Shown here piece by piece: positions 40,750-48,665 of a DNA stretch of 64,000 nucleotides (positions within the stretch are counted from its first letter, which is position 1; every line of letters begins with the position of its first letter). The notes under the pieces are model-generated. The model searched no databases. It was not told where the DNA came from and saw only the letters and a list, made by a program, of their open reading frames with translations. Source of the DNA: Patulibacter brassicae. GTDB taxonomy: Bacteria > Actinomycetota > Thermoleophilia > Solirubrobacterales > Solirubrobacteraceae. A program made the position numbers and the translations under genes. The stretch spans positions 124,001 to 188,000 of the forward strand of contig NZ_JAXAVX010000003.1 of NCBI RefSeq assembly GCF_033949425.1, in the 5' to 3' direction.

Positions 40750-41421
40750 TCAGGCGCCGGGCACGTGGACCGACGCCCGGCGCTCGCCGGCCGGGTCGCC
40801 GAGGAGGTGCAGGACGGTCGCGGCGAGGTCGGCGGGCTGCTGCCACGTCGCCCGGTCGGCGTCGGGCATCGCCTCGCGATTGGCGGGCGTGTCGATGACC
40901 GTCGGCAGGAGCGCCGAGGCCGCGATCCCACGGTCGCCGTACTCGGCGTGCAGCACGTCGACGAACGCGAGCACGCCGCGCTTGGCGACGAGGTATCCCG
41001 ACGCGCCGGGGAACGGGTGCAGCGCCGCGCTCGCGGCGGTGCACACCACCGCGCCGCCGCCGTCGAGCAGCAGCGGCAGGGCCGCCGCGGTGATCGCGTA
41101 GGTCGGCACGAGGTTCAGCCGCAGCATCCGCTCGAACTCCGCGAGCGGCGCCTCGCCGACGAGGCCCGGCTGCGCGAAGCCGCCGACGAGGTTCACCAGC
41201 GCGTCGAGCCGGCCGTCGGCGGCGGCGACGACCGCCGCCGGGCCGTCCTGCTCGAGGAGGTCCGCCCGGACGAGCGCCAGGCGCTCGTGCTCGGGGACGC
41301 GCGCGAGCTCGGCCTCGGTGACCCAGGGCACGACGACGCGCCAGCCGGCGTCCAGGAGCGCGGCGGTGACGGCGGACCCCAGCCCGCCCGTGCCGCCGGT
41401 GACGATCGCGGTGCGCGTCAT
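40750..41421 (-). CDS. Short-chain dehydrogenase/reductase
   Basis: 223 residues, shorter than average but complete. GTGGLGSAVTAALLDAGW is the NAD(P) loop, LVNLVGGFAQPG replaces the usual NNAG motif, CTAASAALHP holds the catalytic Ser region and ASGYLVAKRGVLAFVDVL holds Tyr-x3-Lys. The N-loop variant NLVGGFA is common in the subgroup annotated as 3-oxoacyl-ACP-reductase-like. The ATG overlaps the stop of the hydroxylase-type gene upstream (ATGA), so the two are translationally coupled. The SDR could act on the product of that hydroxylase, e.g. by oxidising a newly made hydroxyl group. Expression should follow the GntR-controlled promoter at 42.6 kb. Confidence 0.9.
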   Translation of the reverse strand: MTRTAIVTGGTGGLGSAVTAALLDAGWRVVVPWVTEAELARVPEHERLALVRADLLEQDGPAAVVAAADGRLDALVNLVGGFAQPGLVGEAPLAEFERMLRLNLVPTYAITAAALPLLLDGGGAVVCTAASAALHPFPGASGYLVAKRGVLAFVDVLHAEYGDRGIAASALLPTVIDTPANREAMPDADRATWQQPADLAATVLHLLGDPAGERRASVHVPGA

Positions 41422-42560
41422 CGGCGGATCGTGCCAGGCCGGCCGGGCCCGTGGTCCCGCCAGGCGCCCGCGCCGCCCGGGCCCTCCGGCGTGGCAGCAC
41501 CGGCATCACCGGCCGCGAGGATCGCGGGGCTCGCGCCGTCCGCCCGGGACGCCACCACCGACGCACCGGCGCGGTCGGCGCCGGTCGCCCCGACCGACGG
41601 CCCGGTCGGCGCCATCGCGGGCGCCGGAGCGGACGCGCGAGCGCCCTCGGGCGCCGGCGCGGGCGTGGAGCCCCCATGGGCGTCGGCCCGATCGGCGTCG
41701 CCGGGCTCCGGGCTCCACCCCGGGCCGTGGAGCAGGTAGCCCGCCCGGGTCCGCCAGTCCGGAGCTCGCCGGACGTCGCGCAGCATGTCGGCCCACTCGT
41801 GCGTGGCCACGCGGACCGGGTTGTAGGTCTCGATGTTCGTCGTCAGGCCGTAGCGGACGCGCTCGCCCTCGGGCTCGAACGTGCCGAACAGGCGGTCCCA
41901 GATGATGAGGATGCCGCCGTAGTTCTTGTCGAGGTACTGCTCCTGGCTGCCATGGTGCACGCGGTGGTGGCTCGGGGTGTTGAAGAACCACTCGATCGGG
42001 CGCGGCAGCTTGTCGATCGCCTCGGTGTGCAGGAGGAACTGGAACAGCAGGCTCCACGTGTGCGCCAGGACGATCATCCACGGCTCGAAGCCCACGAGCG
42101 GCAGCCAGAGCCAGAACAGCAGCCCGGTGAACGGCGTCCAGTCCTGGCGCAGCGCCGTCGACAGGTTGAAGTGCTGCGAGCTGTGGTGCACGACGTGCGT
42201 GGCCCAGAACATCCGCACCCGGTGGTGCCCGCGGTGGTACAGGTAGAACGCGAGGTCGTCGGCGAAGAACAGCAGGACCCAGGTCCACCAGTCCGCGGGG
42301 TCCAGGCGCAGCGGCGTCAGCGAGTAGAGCCCGGCGTAGACGGCGATGACGACGAGCTTCCAGCCCGCCGTGATCGCGACGTTCCCGAGCCCCATCGAGA
42401 GGCTCGTCGCGGTGTCCTTCGGCTCGTAGCCGACGAAGTCGCGCTCGTCCGGGTCGGCTTCCCCGTGGTGGTCGTGGTGCGCGGCGAGGCGCAGCGTCAG
42501 CAGCTCCACCGCCATGAAGACGACGAAGAACGGGATGGCGGTGAGGATGAGCTTGTCCAC
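41418..42560 (-). CDS. Sterol desaturase/fatty acid hydroxylase family membrane protein
   Basis: About 380 residues from GTG 42,560, which has GGAG 6-7 nt upstream. The longer frame to 42,596 would begin inside the operator region and the predicted -10, so I reject it. Membrane helices at the N-terminus precede the di-iron His clusters of the family: DLAFYLYHRGHHRVRMFWATHVVHHSSQHFN (HRxHH and HxxHH) and HTEAIDKLPRPIEWFFNTPSHHRVHHG (HxxHH). GGILIIWDRLFGTFEPE is the usual family end of the catalytic part. A Pro/Ala/Gly-rich, low-complexity tail of about 90 residues follows and is unusual. Members hydroxylate or desaturate sterols, carotenoids or alkyl lipids. It is coupled to an SDR and preceded by two GntR-type operators, so it is probably repressed in the absence of its inducer. 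Confidence 0.9.
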   Translation of the reverse strand: MDKLILTAIPFFVVFMAVELLTLRLAAHHDHHGEADPDERDFVGYEPKDTATSLSMGLGNVAITAGWKLVVIAVYAGLYSLTPLRLDPADWWTWVLLFFADDLAFYLYHRGHHRVRMFWATHVVHHSSQHFNLSTALRQDWTPFTGLLFWLWLPLVGFEPWMIVLAHTWSLLFQFLLHTEAIDKLPRPIEWFFNTPSHHRVHHGSQEQYLDKNYGGILIIWDRLFGTFEPEGERVRYGLTTNIETYNPVRVATHEWADMLRDVRRAPDWRTRAGYLLHGPGWSPEPGDADRADAHGGSTPAPAPEGARASAPAPAMAPTGPSVGATGADRAGASVVASRADGASPAILAAGDAGAATPEGPGGAGAWRDHGPGRPGTIRR

Positions 42561-42572
42561 GGCGGTCTCCAG

Positions 42573-42608
42573 AACTGGTTGGACCAGTTGATCCACTGGT
42601 TATACCAG
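42573..42608. promoter_or_regulatory. Two tandem GntR/FadR-type operators over the hydroxylase promoter
   Basis: Site A (42573-42589) is AACTGGTTGGACCAGTT, with 7-bp arms. Site B (42596-42608) is CTGGTTATACCAG, with 5-bp arms. Both have the core TGGT-N3-ACCA and their centres are 21 bp apart, two helical turns. On the minus strand the -10 TATAAC (42604-42599) lies inside site B and site A covers the early transcribed bases, so binding should repress. The GntR gene lies directly upstream. Confidence 0.75.
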
Positions 42609-42731
42609 CAGCCGCCGCCGGTGTGGACAACGTTCGTCGAGGCGTCCCGACGACCGCCTTCGGGCGCACCGCGGGGCGCGCGACCGCCGGCGCATCGCCG
42701 GGCCGGCTCGAGCCCGCGATCGGCGGCGACC

Positions 42732-43421
42732 TCAGACCGCCGCGGCGTCGGCGCGCAGCTGCGCGGCGACGATCGCGGCCGCGCGGTCCGCGTCACCCTC
42801 GCGCACGGACGCCGCCAGCAGCTCGAGCGCCGCGCGGTCGCGCGGCACGAGGGACGCCGCCAGGCCGGGGAAGGCGGCCAGCGCCTCGATCAGCGTGTTG
42901 AGCAGCAGCCGGTAGGCGACGTTGTCCGCGCCGTCGACGATCGCGCGCCACAGGTCCTCGTAGCGCTCCACGAGCACGTCGTCGTGCTCGTCGAGGGCGG
43001 CGATCGTCGCCTCGACGAGCGCCGCGGCCCGCTCGCGCGCGGCCGCGTCGGCGCCGGCGACGGCCCGGCGGGCGGCGTCGGTCCCGATGAGCGCCCGAAG
43101 CTCGAGCACGCTGCGGGTGATCTCCGCCGGCGGGGCGTCACCGCCGGCGCGCATGAGGTCCAGCAGGACCTCGAACCCGCCATGCACCCGCCAGTCCCGC
43201 ACGCGCGTCGCGCCGCCCTGGCTGATCCGGATCAGGCCGGCCTGCTGGAGGCGCTTCAGGGCCTCGCGGACCGCGTGGCGGTTGACGCCGAACCGCTCGG
43301 CGAGCGTCCGCTCCGAGGGCACCGCGTCCTCGGGCGCCAGGGCCCCGTCGAGGATCTCCCGCCGCAGCGCCTCGTGCACGACGTCGGAGACGCGGCGCGG
43401 AGGAGCGGGCGGCGCAGGCAT
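42732..43421 (-). CDS. GntR family regulator, FadR subfamily (FCD domain)
   Basis: 229 residues from ATG 43,421. The N-terminal winged helix is RVSDVVHEALRREILDGALAPEDAVPSERTLAERFGVNRHAVREALKRLQQAGLIRISQGGATRVRDW, a standard GntR signature. The helical FCD-type effector domain follows (ITRSVLELRALIGTDAARRA ... LNTLIEALAAFPGLAASLVPRDRAALELLAASVREGDADRAAAIVAAQL), with acidic and His positions that in relatives bind metal and an organic acid or acyl ligand. The gene sits just upstream of the hydroxylase/SDR operon, whose promoter has two TGGT-N3-ACCA operators, and there is a third, weaker site before its own start. It is probably an autoregulated local repressor. Confidence 0.92.
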   Translation of the reverse strand: MPAPPAPPRRVSDVVHEALRREILDGALAPEDAVPSERTLAERFGVNRHAVREALKRLQQAGLIRISQGGATRVRDWRVHGGFEVLLDLMRAGGDAPPAEITRSVLELRALIGTDAARRAVAGADAAARERAAALVEATIAALDEHDDVLVERYEDLWRAIVDGADNVAYRLLLNTLIEALAAFPGLAASLVPRDRAALELLAASVREGDADRAAAIVAAQLRADAAAV

Positions 43422-43426
43422 CGCGC

Positions 43427-43439
43427 GGGGTTCTACCAG
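43427..43439. promoter_or_regulatory. Third, imperfect GntR-type operator before the gntR gene
   Basis: The plus-strand sequence GGGGT-TCT-ACCAG (minus strand CTGGT-AGA-ACCCC) keeps eight of the ten arm bases of the two sites at 42.6 kb. It lies 6 bp upstream of the GntR start and overlaps the stop of nhaA, suggesting autoregulation. Confidence 0.5.
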
Positions 43440-44689
43440 CGCTCGCGTCCGCGCCGCGTCCGTCGCCGCGGGCCGTCCGCTCCGGCGGACCGCGCCGTGT
43501 CGGTCCGTTCCGGGCGCGTCGTGCGGCGCAGCGCGACGACGCCGACCGCCGCCGCACCCAGCGAGGCCGCGAGCACGCCGACCTTCGCCTCCTCCCGCAG
43601 CAGCGGGTCGGAGAACGCGAGCTCCGTGACGAACAGCGAGACGGTGAACCCGATGCCGCCGAGCCATGCGGCCGCCGCGATCTGGCGCGGCGGAGCGCCG
43701 GCCGGCAGCTCCCCCAGGCCGAGCCGCCGCGCCGCGAGCGCGGTACCGGCGATGCCGAGCAGCTTGCCGAGACCGAGACCGAGCACGACGCCGATCGTCA
43801 CCGTCGAGCTCGCCGCCCGCTCGAGCGCCGCGCCGTCGAGCGGGACGCCGGCGTTGGCCAGCGCGAAGACGGGCACCACGGCGAACGAGCTCCAGGGGTT
43901 CAGCGCGTGCTCGATCCGGTCGGCGGCCGCCGCGCGCAGGGTTCCCTCGGGTCGGACCACGGGGACGATCAGGCCGAGGGCGACGCCGGCGATCGTCGGG
44001 TGCACCCCGGCGTCCTTCACGAGCAGCCAGAGCGCGAGCCCGGCCAGCGCGAAGCCCGGCCAGCGCCACGCGTGCATCCGCGGGCGCAGCGCCACGAGGG
44101 CCACCACGACGACGAGCGCGCCGAGCAGCGGCAGCACGGCGACGCCCTCGGAGTAGAAGACCGCGATCACGGCGATCGCGCCGAGGTCGTCGACGATCGC
44201 CAGCGAGAGCAGGAAGACCCGGACCCCGGGCGCGACGCGGTCCCCCATCGCCGCGAGCAGCCCGACGACGAACGCGATGTCGGTCGCCATGACGATCCCC
44301 CAGCCGTGGCCGCCGGGGCCGCCGGCGTTCAGCGCGGCGTAGAGCAGCGCGGGCACGACCATCCCGCCCAGCGCGGCGATCGCCGGGATCGCGGCGGTGC
44401 GGCGGTGGCGCAGCGCCCCGACCTGGAGCTCGCGGCTGATCTCGATCCCGACGACGAGGAAGAAGAGGGCCATCAGGCCGTCGTTGACCCAGTGCCGCAG
44501 GTCGAGGTCGACGGCGACGTCGCCGACCCCGAGTCGCAGCTCGGTCGCCCACAGGTCGGCGTAGGCCTCGCGGGCCGGCGTGTTCGCCCAGACGAGGGCG
44601 ACGAGGACCGCGACGAGGAGGAGGGCGGCGGCCCCGCGGTCGTCGCGCAGACGTGCGAGCAGCGCGGAGCGGGGGGTGGGGCGGGACAC
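43433..44689 (-). CDS. nhaA: Na+/H+ antiporter NhaA
   Basis: 418 residues, a full-length NhaA with about 12 membrane helices. It exchanges internal sodium for external protons to hold pH and salt balance. Hallmarks are the N-terminal LRHWVNDGLMALFFLVVGIEISREL, then ATDIAFVVGLLAAMGDRV (the ATDIAF motif), and LLSLAIVDDLGAIAVIAVFYSE, which carries the paired ion-binding Asp residues (VDD). Also clear are FAVVPVFALANAGVPL and the final LGGIGFTVSLFVTELAFSD. GTG at 44,689 has GGAGG about 10 nt upstream. A 17-bp palindrome overlaps the likely -10 upstream. Its stop is 12 bp before the gntR start, so readthrough into gntR is possible. Identification is firm. Confidence 0.95.
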   Translation of the reverse strand: MSRPTPRSALLARLRDDRGAAALLLVAVLVALVWANTPAREAYADLWATELRLGVGDVAVDLDLRHWVNDGLMALFFLVVGIEISRELQVGALRHRRTAAIPAIAALGGMVVPALLYAALNAGGPGGHGWGIVMATDIAFVVGLLAAMGDRVAPGVRVFLLSLAIVDDLGAIAVIAVFYSEGVAVLPLLGALVVVVALVALRPRMHAWRWPGFALAGLALWLLVKDAGVHPTIAGVALGLIVPVVRPEGTLRAAAADRIEHALNPWSSFAVVPVFALANAGVPLDGAALERAASSTVTIGVVLGLGLGKLLGIAGTALAARRLGLGELPAGAPPRQIAAAAWLGGIGFTVSLFVTELAFSDPLLREEAKVGVLAASLGAAAVGVVALRRTTRPERTDTARSAGADGPRRRTRRGRERW

Positions 44690-44771
44690 GGTGGAGGGAC
44701 CTCCGGGCAGGCGTCGTCAGCGACGCCGACCAGCCTTCCCGGCACACCAGGGCCTCGCGACCCGTCCGTCG

Positions 44772-44792
44772 AGGATACCGCCGGAGGCGGTA
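44772..44792 (-). promoter_or_regulatory. 17-bp palindrome overlapping the probable nhaA -10
   Basis: TACCGCC-GGA-GGCGGTA (44776-44792 on the plus strand) has perfect 7-bp arms. On the minus strand TATCCT (44777-44772) at its edge is a fair -10 for nhaA, about 80 bp before the GTG. The TetR gene just upstream (44887-45522) is the natural candidate binder. A transcription terminator is the alternative reading, less likely with such a short loop. Confidence 0.5.
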
Positions 44793-44886
44793 GCGCCCGG
44801 CGCCCCTGCCGCCCTCGCGCACGCGCCTCGACCGACGTCCCGGGCGACCGATGAGGCGGGGTCGGCCGCCGGGTCCCCGCAGGCCG

Positions 44887-45522
44887 CTAGGGCACGTAGA
44901 CCCGCAGGCCGTCCCAGCAGAGCGCGAAGTAGTGCTCGACCATCTCGTCGCGCGTGATGCCGGGATTCCGGCGCCACCAGCGGGCGAGCTCGACGCCCAT
45001 CCCGTTCAGGGCGCTGCCGAAGACCTCGAGCCGCTGGGCGTCGACTTCCGGCGCCGAGACCTTCAGCAGGCCGGTGAGCAGCGCCGAGGTCCGGTGGCGC
45101 ATCTCGTTGGCGCCCTCGGCCGCGGGCCCGTCCTTCGGCATCCCGCCGCCGAAGAGCACGTCCCACTCGCGCCCGTGCTCCTCGACGAAGGAGAAGTACG
45201 CGCCGATGCCGGCGCGGAGGCGCTGCTCGGCGTCGGTCTCCGGCGCGACCGCGGAGGCGAGGCGGTCGTCGAGCTCGCTGCGCGCCCGACGCAGGCAGGC
45301 GAGGTAGATGCCGTCCTTCGAGCCGAAATGGCGGTAGACGACGGGGCGCGTGACCGCCGCCGCGGCGGCGATGTCGACGATCGACGTCGCCTCGTAGCCG
45401 CTGGCGGCGAAGAGGCTCAGGGCGGTGTCGAGGAGCTGCTCCTCGCGGAGCGCGCGCGGGACGCGGCCGTTCGGCAGGCCCCCGAGATCGGGCCCGGTGG
45501 CCGCTGCGGGGGTGGTGGACAC
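44887..45522 (-). CDS. TetR family regulator (possible nhaA regulator)
   Basis: 211 residues from GTG 45,522. The helix-turn-helix reads REEQLLDTALSLFAASGYEATSIVDIAAAAAVTRPVVYRHFGSKDGIYLACLRRARSEL. The C-terminal ligand domain includes FSFVEEHGREWDVLFGGG and ARWWRRNPGITRDEMVEHYFALCWDGL, a form frequent in actinobacterial TetR proteins. TAGCGT ends 7 nt before the GTG (45535-45530, minus strand), so the mRNA is probably leaderless. It is followed 197 bp later by nhaA in the same orientation, with a 17-bp palindrome over nhaA's predicted -10. That makes nhaA a possible target. Confidence 0.9.
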   Translation of the reverse strand: MSTTPAAATGPDLGGLPNGRVPRALREEQLLDTALSLFAASGYEATSIVDIAAAAAVTRPVVYRHFGSKDGIYLACLRRARSELDDRLASAVAPETDAEQRLRAGIGAYFSFVEEHGREWDVLFGGGMPKDGPAAEGANEMRHRTSALLTGLLKVSAPEVDAQRLEVFGSALNGMGVELARWWRRNPGITRDEMVEHYFALCWDGLRVYVP

Positions 45523-45666
45523 CCGGGGAACGCTATCGGGCCGGCCCGCGGAAGTCCCGCGGCGATCGCGCCGGCCGGGTGCCGGCCGGTGCCGGCGGCC
45601 CGCGGCGGCATGACGACCAGCCAGCCGGCGGACCGCGACCGACGCCGCCGTCCCCGGTCCGGACGG

Positions 45667-46296
45667 TCAGTCCTCGCGCAGGGCCTGGATGCCCGCGTCG
45701 ACGAACGCGAGGGCGCGATCGAGCTGCAGGAGCATGGCGTCCCAGTCCATCGTCTCCGGCGCGCACTCGTGCGCTTCCTTGTGGTCCGCGCCGAGCACGT
45801 CGAAGACCGCGAGCGTCGCGGCGGCGGCCATCCGCGCCTCGAGGGACTCCCCGGCGAGCCCGAGATCGTCGGCGATCGCCGCGGCGAACACGCGCTCCAT
45901 CGACGAGATGAGCTCCTGCTCGACCGCCTGGAGCGCCGGGTCCGCGGCGATCACGCGACGCCGGGCGAGGGCCTGGGCCTCCTGGGCCCGCCAGGCGGGC
46001 AGCTCGTCGACGATCCAGGCCCGCAGCGCCTCGGCGGCGCGCTCGCCGGGCGCGCGCTCCCGCAGCCGGCGCTCCAGGCGCTCGCGCTCGTCGGCGGCGT
46101 CGGGGAAGAGCAGGTCCTCCTTCGCCGGGAAGTACGCGGAGACGGTGCGCGGCGCCACGTCCGCCGCCTCGGCGATCTGGGGGATCGTCGTGGCCGCGAA
46201 CCCCTGCCGGTCGAAGAGCTCCAGGGCCGCGGCCGCGATCGTCGCCCGGCGGCGCTGCTTCTTGCGCTCGCGCAGTCCGACAGGGACCTCGGTCAT
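45667..46296 (-). CDS. TetR family regulator divergent from the MMPL exporter
   Basis: 209 residues from ATG 46,296. The DNA-binding part is GLRERKKQRRRATIAAAALELFDRQGFAATTIPQIAEAADVAPRTVSAYFPAKEDLLFPDAADERERL. The rest is a helical ligand domain with a WRAQEAQALARRRVIAADPALQAVEQE segment typical of the group controlling drug/lipid exporters. TACGGT ends 6 nt before the ATG (46308-46303), predicting a leaderless mRNA. The 197 bp between it and the MMPL gene hold a perfect and an imperfect copy of TCTGCA-N5-TGCAGA, the first over its own promoter, the second before the MMPL promoter. It therefore most likely represses both genes. Confidence 0.92.
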   Translation of the reverse strand: MTEVPVGLRERKKQRRRATIAAAALELFDRQGFAATTIPQIAEAADVAPRTVSAYFPAKEDLLFPDAADERERLERRLRERAPGERAAEALRAWIVDELPAWRAQEAQALARRRVIAADPALQAVEQELISSMERVFAAAIADDLGLAGESLEARMAAAATLAVFDVLGADHKEAHECAPETMDWDAMLLQLDRALAFVDAGIQALRED

Positions 46297-46314
46297 GTCT
46301 CAACCGTAGCGAAC

Positions 46315-46387
46315 TCTGCAATGCGTGCAGAAACGCACACGACGCAAGTCTGCAGGACGTGCGAAAACGCGACTCCTGCGGTAAGGT
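46315..46387. promoter_or_regulatory. Two TetR operators and the MMPL promoter
   Basis: Operator 1 (46315-46331) is TCTGCA-ATGCG-TGCAGA, a perfect dyad beside the TetR -10. Operator 2 (46349-46365) is TCTGCA-GGACG-TGCGAA, imperfect. Their centres are 34 bp apart. A plus-strand -10-like TAAGGT follows (46382-46387), about 106 bp before the MMPL ATG. Confidence 0.65.
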
Positions 46388-46493
46388 CGCGGCGCCTCGA
46401 GCGTGGCGCGACCGCGTCGAGGCCGCCGCGCGGCACCCGTCGCCTCCCGAGGTCACGGTCGCCCGCGTCACCGTCCCACGTCCCAGGAACACC

Positions 46494-48665
46494 ATGTCCG
46501 ACGCTCTCGCTCGCCTCGCGCGGGCCATCTCCCACCACTGGAAGCGAAGTCTCGCGATCGCCATCGGCGTGATCGTGCTGCTCGGGGTCGCCGCCGGCGC
46601 CGGCGGCAAGGCCGCCGACGACTTCGAGGTCCCCGGAGCCGAGTCCCAGCAGGCGGTCGACCTCTTCCGGGCGCACGCGAAGGCGCTCGCCGGTGCGGAC
46701 TCGACCCTCGTCTTCTCCGTCAAGGACGGCAAGATCACCGACGCCGGCCCGAAGGCCGCCGTCCAGGGCGCGCTGGCGCAGGTCGAGAAGCTGCCGGGCG
46801 TCGCCTCGGTCGCCGACCCGTTCGCGCGCGGCGGGCAGCTCTCGCCGGACCGCACGCTGGCGTCCGTCGACGTCCGCTACGACATCGAGCCGACCGACAT
46901 CGAGAAGGAGGACGGCGAGAAGCTCGAGGACGCCGCCCGCACCGCCGAGAAGGACGGCGTCTCGGTGGCGATGCGCGGCATCGTCGTCGACACCGCCGCG
47001 CAGCAGGAGGCCCCGGTCGGGGAGCTCGTCGGCGTCGCGATCGCGATCATCCTCCTGACGCTCCTCTTCCGCTCGAAGGCGGCGATGGGCGCGACGCTCC
47101 TCGGCGCGATCCTCGGCGTCGCGGTCGGCCAGATCCTCCTCGCGGCGCTCGCCAAGCCGCTCGGCCTGCCGGAGTTCGCGACGACGATCGCGGTGATGCT
47201 CGGCCTGGGCGCCGGCATCGACTACGCGCTGCTCATCGTCAGTCGCTACCGCGAGCAGGCGGCCGAGGGCGACAGCGTCCGCGACGCGGTCGGCAAGGCG
47301 GCGGCGACCGCCGGCTCGTCCGTCGTCGCGGCGGGCCTCATCGTCATGGTCGCGATCGCCGGCCTGCTCGTCATCGGGATCCCGATGATCGGGAAGATGG
47401 GCGTCGGCGCCGCGATCGGCGTCGCGGCGGTCGTCATCTCCGCGCTGACCGTGCTGCCGATCTTCCTCGGTGCGTTCGCGAAGTGGCTGCGGCCGGCCAA
47501 GCGCGCCCACGTGGAGCCCTCGCGGGCGTTCCGCGCGTGGGGCGAGCGCGTGACGCGGCGGCCGTGGCTGTCGATCGGCGCCGGCGTGGCGCTGCTGCTG
47601 ATCTTCGCCGCGCCGATGCTGCACATGCGCCTCGGCCAGCCCGACGACGGCAACCAGCCGGCGGACAAGACCCAGCGCATCGCCTACGACCAGCTGACGA
47701 AGGCGTTCGGCCCGGGCTCCAACGGCCCGTTCCTCATCGCCGTGGACACGCCGGGCGGCTATCAGGCCAACGCGGCGCCGGTCGCGAAGCTCCGCGACGC
47801 GGTCGCCGGGGATCGCGGCATCGTGAAGCAGGGCGTCGTGGCCGTGCCGTCGGAGGACGGGCGGATCGCGACGATCTTCGCCACGCCGACCTCGGCACCG
47901 CAGGACGAGAAGACGACGAAGACGCTCGAGCGACTGCGCGACGACGTCATCCCCGCCGCGACGGAGGGCACGCCGATCGCCGGCAAGGCCTACGTCGGCG
48001 GGCAGACCGCCGGGTTCCAGGACTTCTCGGACAAGGTCTCCCGCGGGCTGCCGCTGTTCTTCGCGGTCGTCATCGGGTTGTCGGTGCTCCTGCTGATGGC
48101 GGCGTTCCGGTCGTTCTGGATCCCGCTGGCCTCGGCGGTCTTCAACCTGCTGTCGATCGGCGCCGCCTACGGCGCGGTCACGGCGGTCTTCCAGGACGGC
48201 GTGGGCGCGAGCCTCATCGGGGCCGACAGCGGCGTGCCGATCGTGTCGTTCATCCCGGTGATGCTCTTCGCGATCCTCTTCGGCCTGAGCATGGACTACA
48301 ACGTGTTCCTGCTCAGCCGGATGCACGAGGCGTACAAGGAGGGCGACGGGCCGCGCGAGAGCGTCATCAACGGCATGGCGAGGATCGGCAAGGTCGTCCT
48401 CTTCGCGGGGCTCGTGATGGCGTCGGTCTTCCTCGCGTTCGTCACCCAGGACGACGTGATCGGGAAGATGTTCGGCGTCGGCCTCGGCCTGGCGATCCTC
48501 ATCGACGTCCTCATCGTGCGCCTGCTCATCGCCCCCGCGGTGGTGACGCTCCTGGGCGACAAGGCGTGGTGGATGCCGAAGTGGATGGACCGCCTGATCC
48601 CGAACGTCTCGCTCGAGGGGCACCTCGTGAAGAACGTGGATCCGAAGGGCGAGCCCGTGCAGTGA
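46494..48665 (+). CDS. MMPL/RND-family membrane transporter
   Basis: 723 residues from ATG 46,494; the longer frame to 46,359 would begin upstream of the predicted promoter. The protein has the two-fold MMPL layout: one N-terminal helix (RSLAIAIGVIVLLGVAAGAG), a large extracellular loop with FEVPGAESQQAVDLFRAH, and five helices containing ATTIAVMLGLGAGIDYALLIVSRYREQAAEGDSVRDAV, the conserved Asp-Tyr proton relay motif GxxxDY. A second loop follows, then a second bundle with MLFAILFGLSMDYNVFLLSRMHEAYKEGDGPRESV (SMDY). Members export lipids or drugs using the proton gradient. The divergent TetR gene and double operator point to inducible expression. Downstream is a hairpin-rich tandem repeat whose first copy begins inside the last codons. 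Confidence 0.95.
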   Translation: MSDALARLARAISHHWKRSLAIAIGVIVLLGVAAGAGGKAADDFEVPGAESQQAVDLFRAHAKALAGADSTLVFSVKDGKITDAGPKAAVQGALAQVEKLPGVASVADPFARGGQLSPDRTLASVDVRYDIEPTDIEKEDGEKLEDAARTAEKDGVSVAMRGIVVDTAAQQEAPVGELVGVAIAIILLTLLFRSKAAMGATLLGAILGVAVGQILLAALAKPLGLPEFATTIAVMLGLGAGIDYALLIVSRYREQAAEGDSVRDAVGKAAATAGSSVVAAGLIVMVAIAGLLVIGIPMIGKMGVGAAIGVAAVVISALTVLPIFLGAFAKWLRPAKRAHVEPSRAFRAWGERVTRRPWLSIGAGVALLLIFAAPMLHMRLGQPDDGNQPADKTQRIAYDQLTKAFGPGSNGPFLIAVDTPGGYQANAAPVAKLRDAVAGDRGIVKQGVVAVPSEDGRIATIFATPTSAPQDEKTTKTLERLRDDVIPAATEGTPIAGKAYVGGQTAGFQDFSDKVSRGLPLFFAVVIGLSVLLLMAAFRSFWIPLASAVFNLLSIGAAYGAVTAVFQDGVGASLIGADSGVPIVSFIPVMLFAILFGLSMDYNVFLLSRMHEAYKEGDGPRESVINGMARIGKVVLFAGLVMASVFLAFVTQDDVIGKMFGVGLGLAILIDVLIVRLLIAPAVVTLLGDKAWWMPKWMDRLIPNVSLEGHLVKNVDPKGEPVQ

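Noticed and set aside
42561..42596. Hydroxylase start at the GTG at 42,596
   Set aside because: It would lie within the operator and 2 nt from the predicted -10; GTG 42,560 has a ribosome site and fits the family length.
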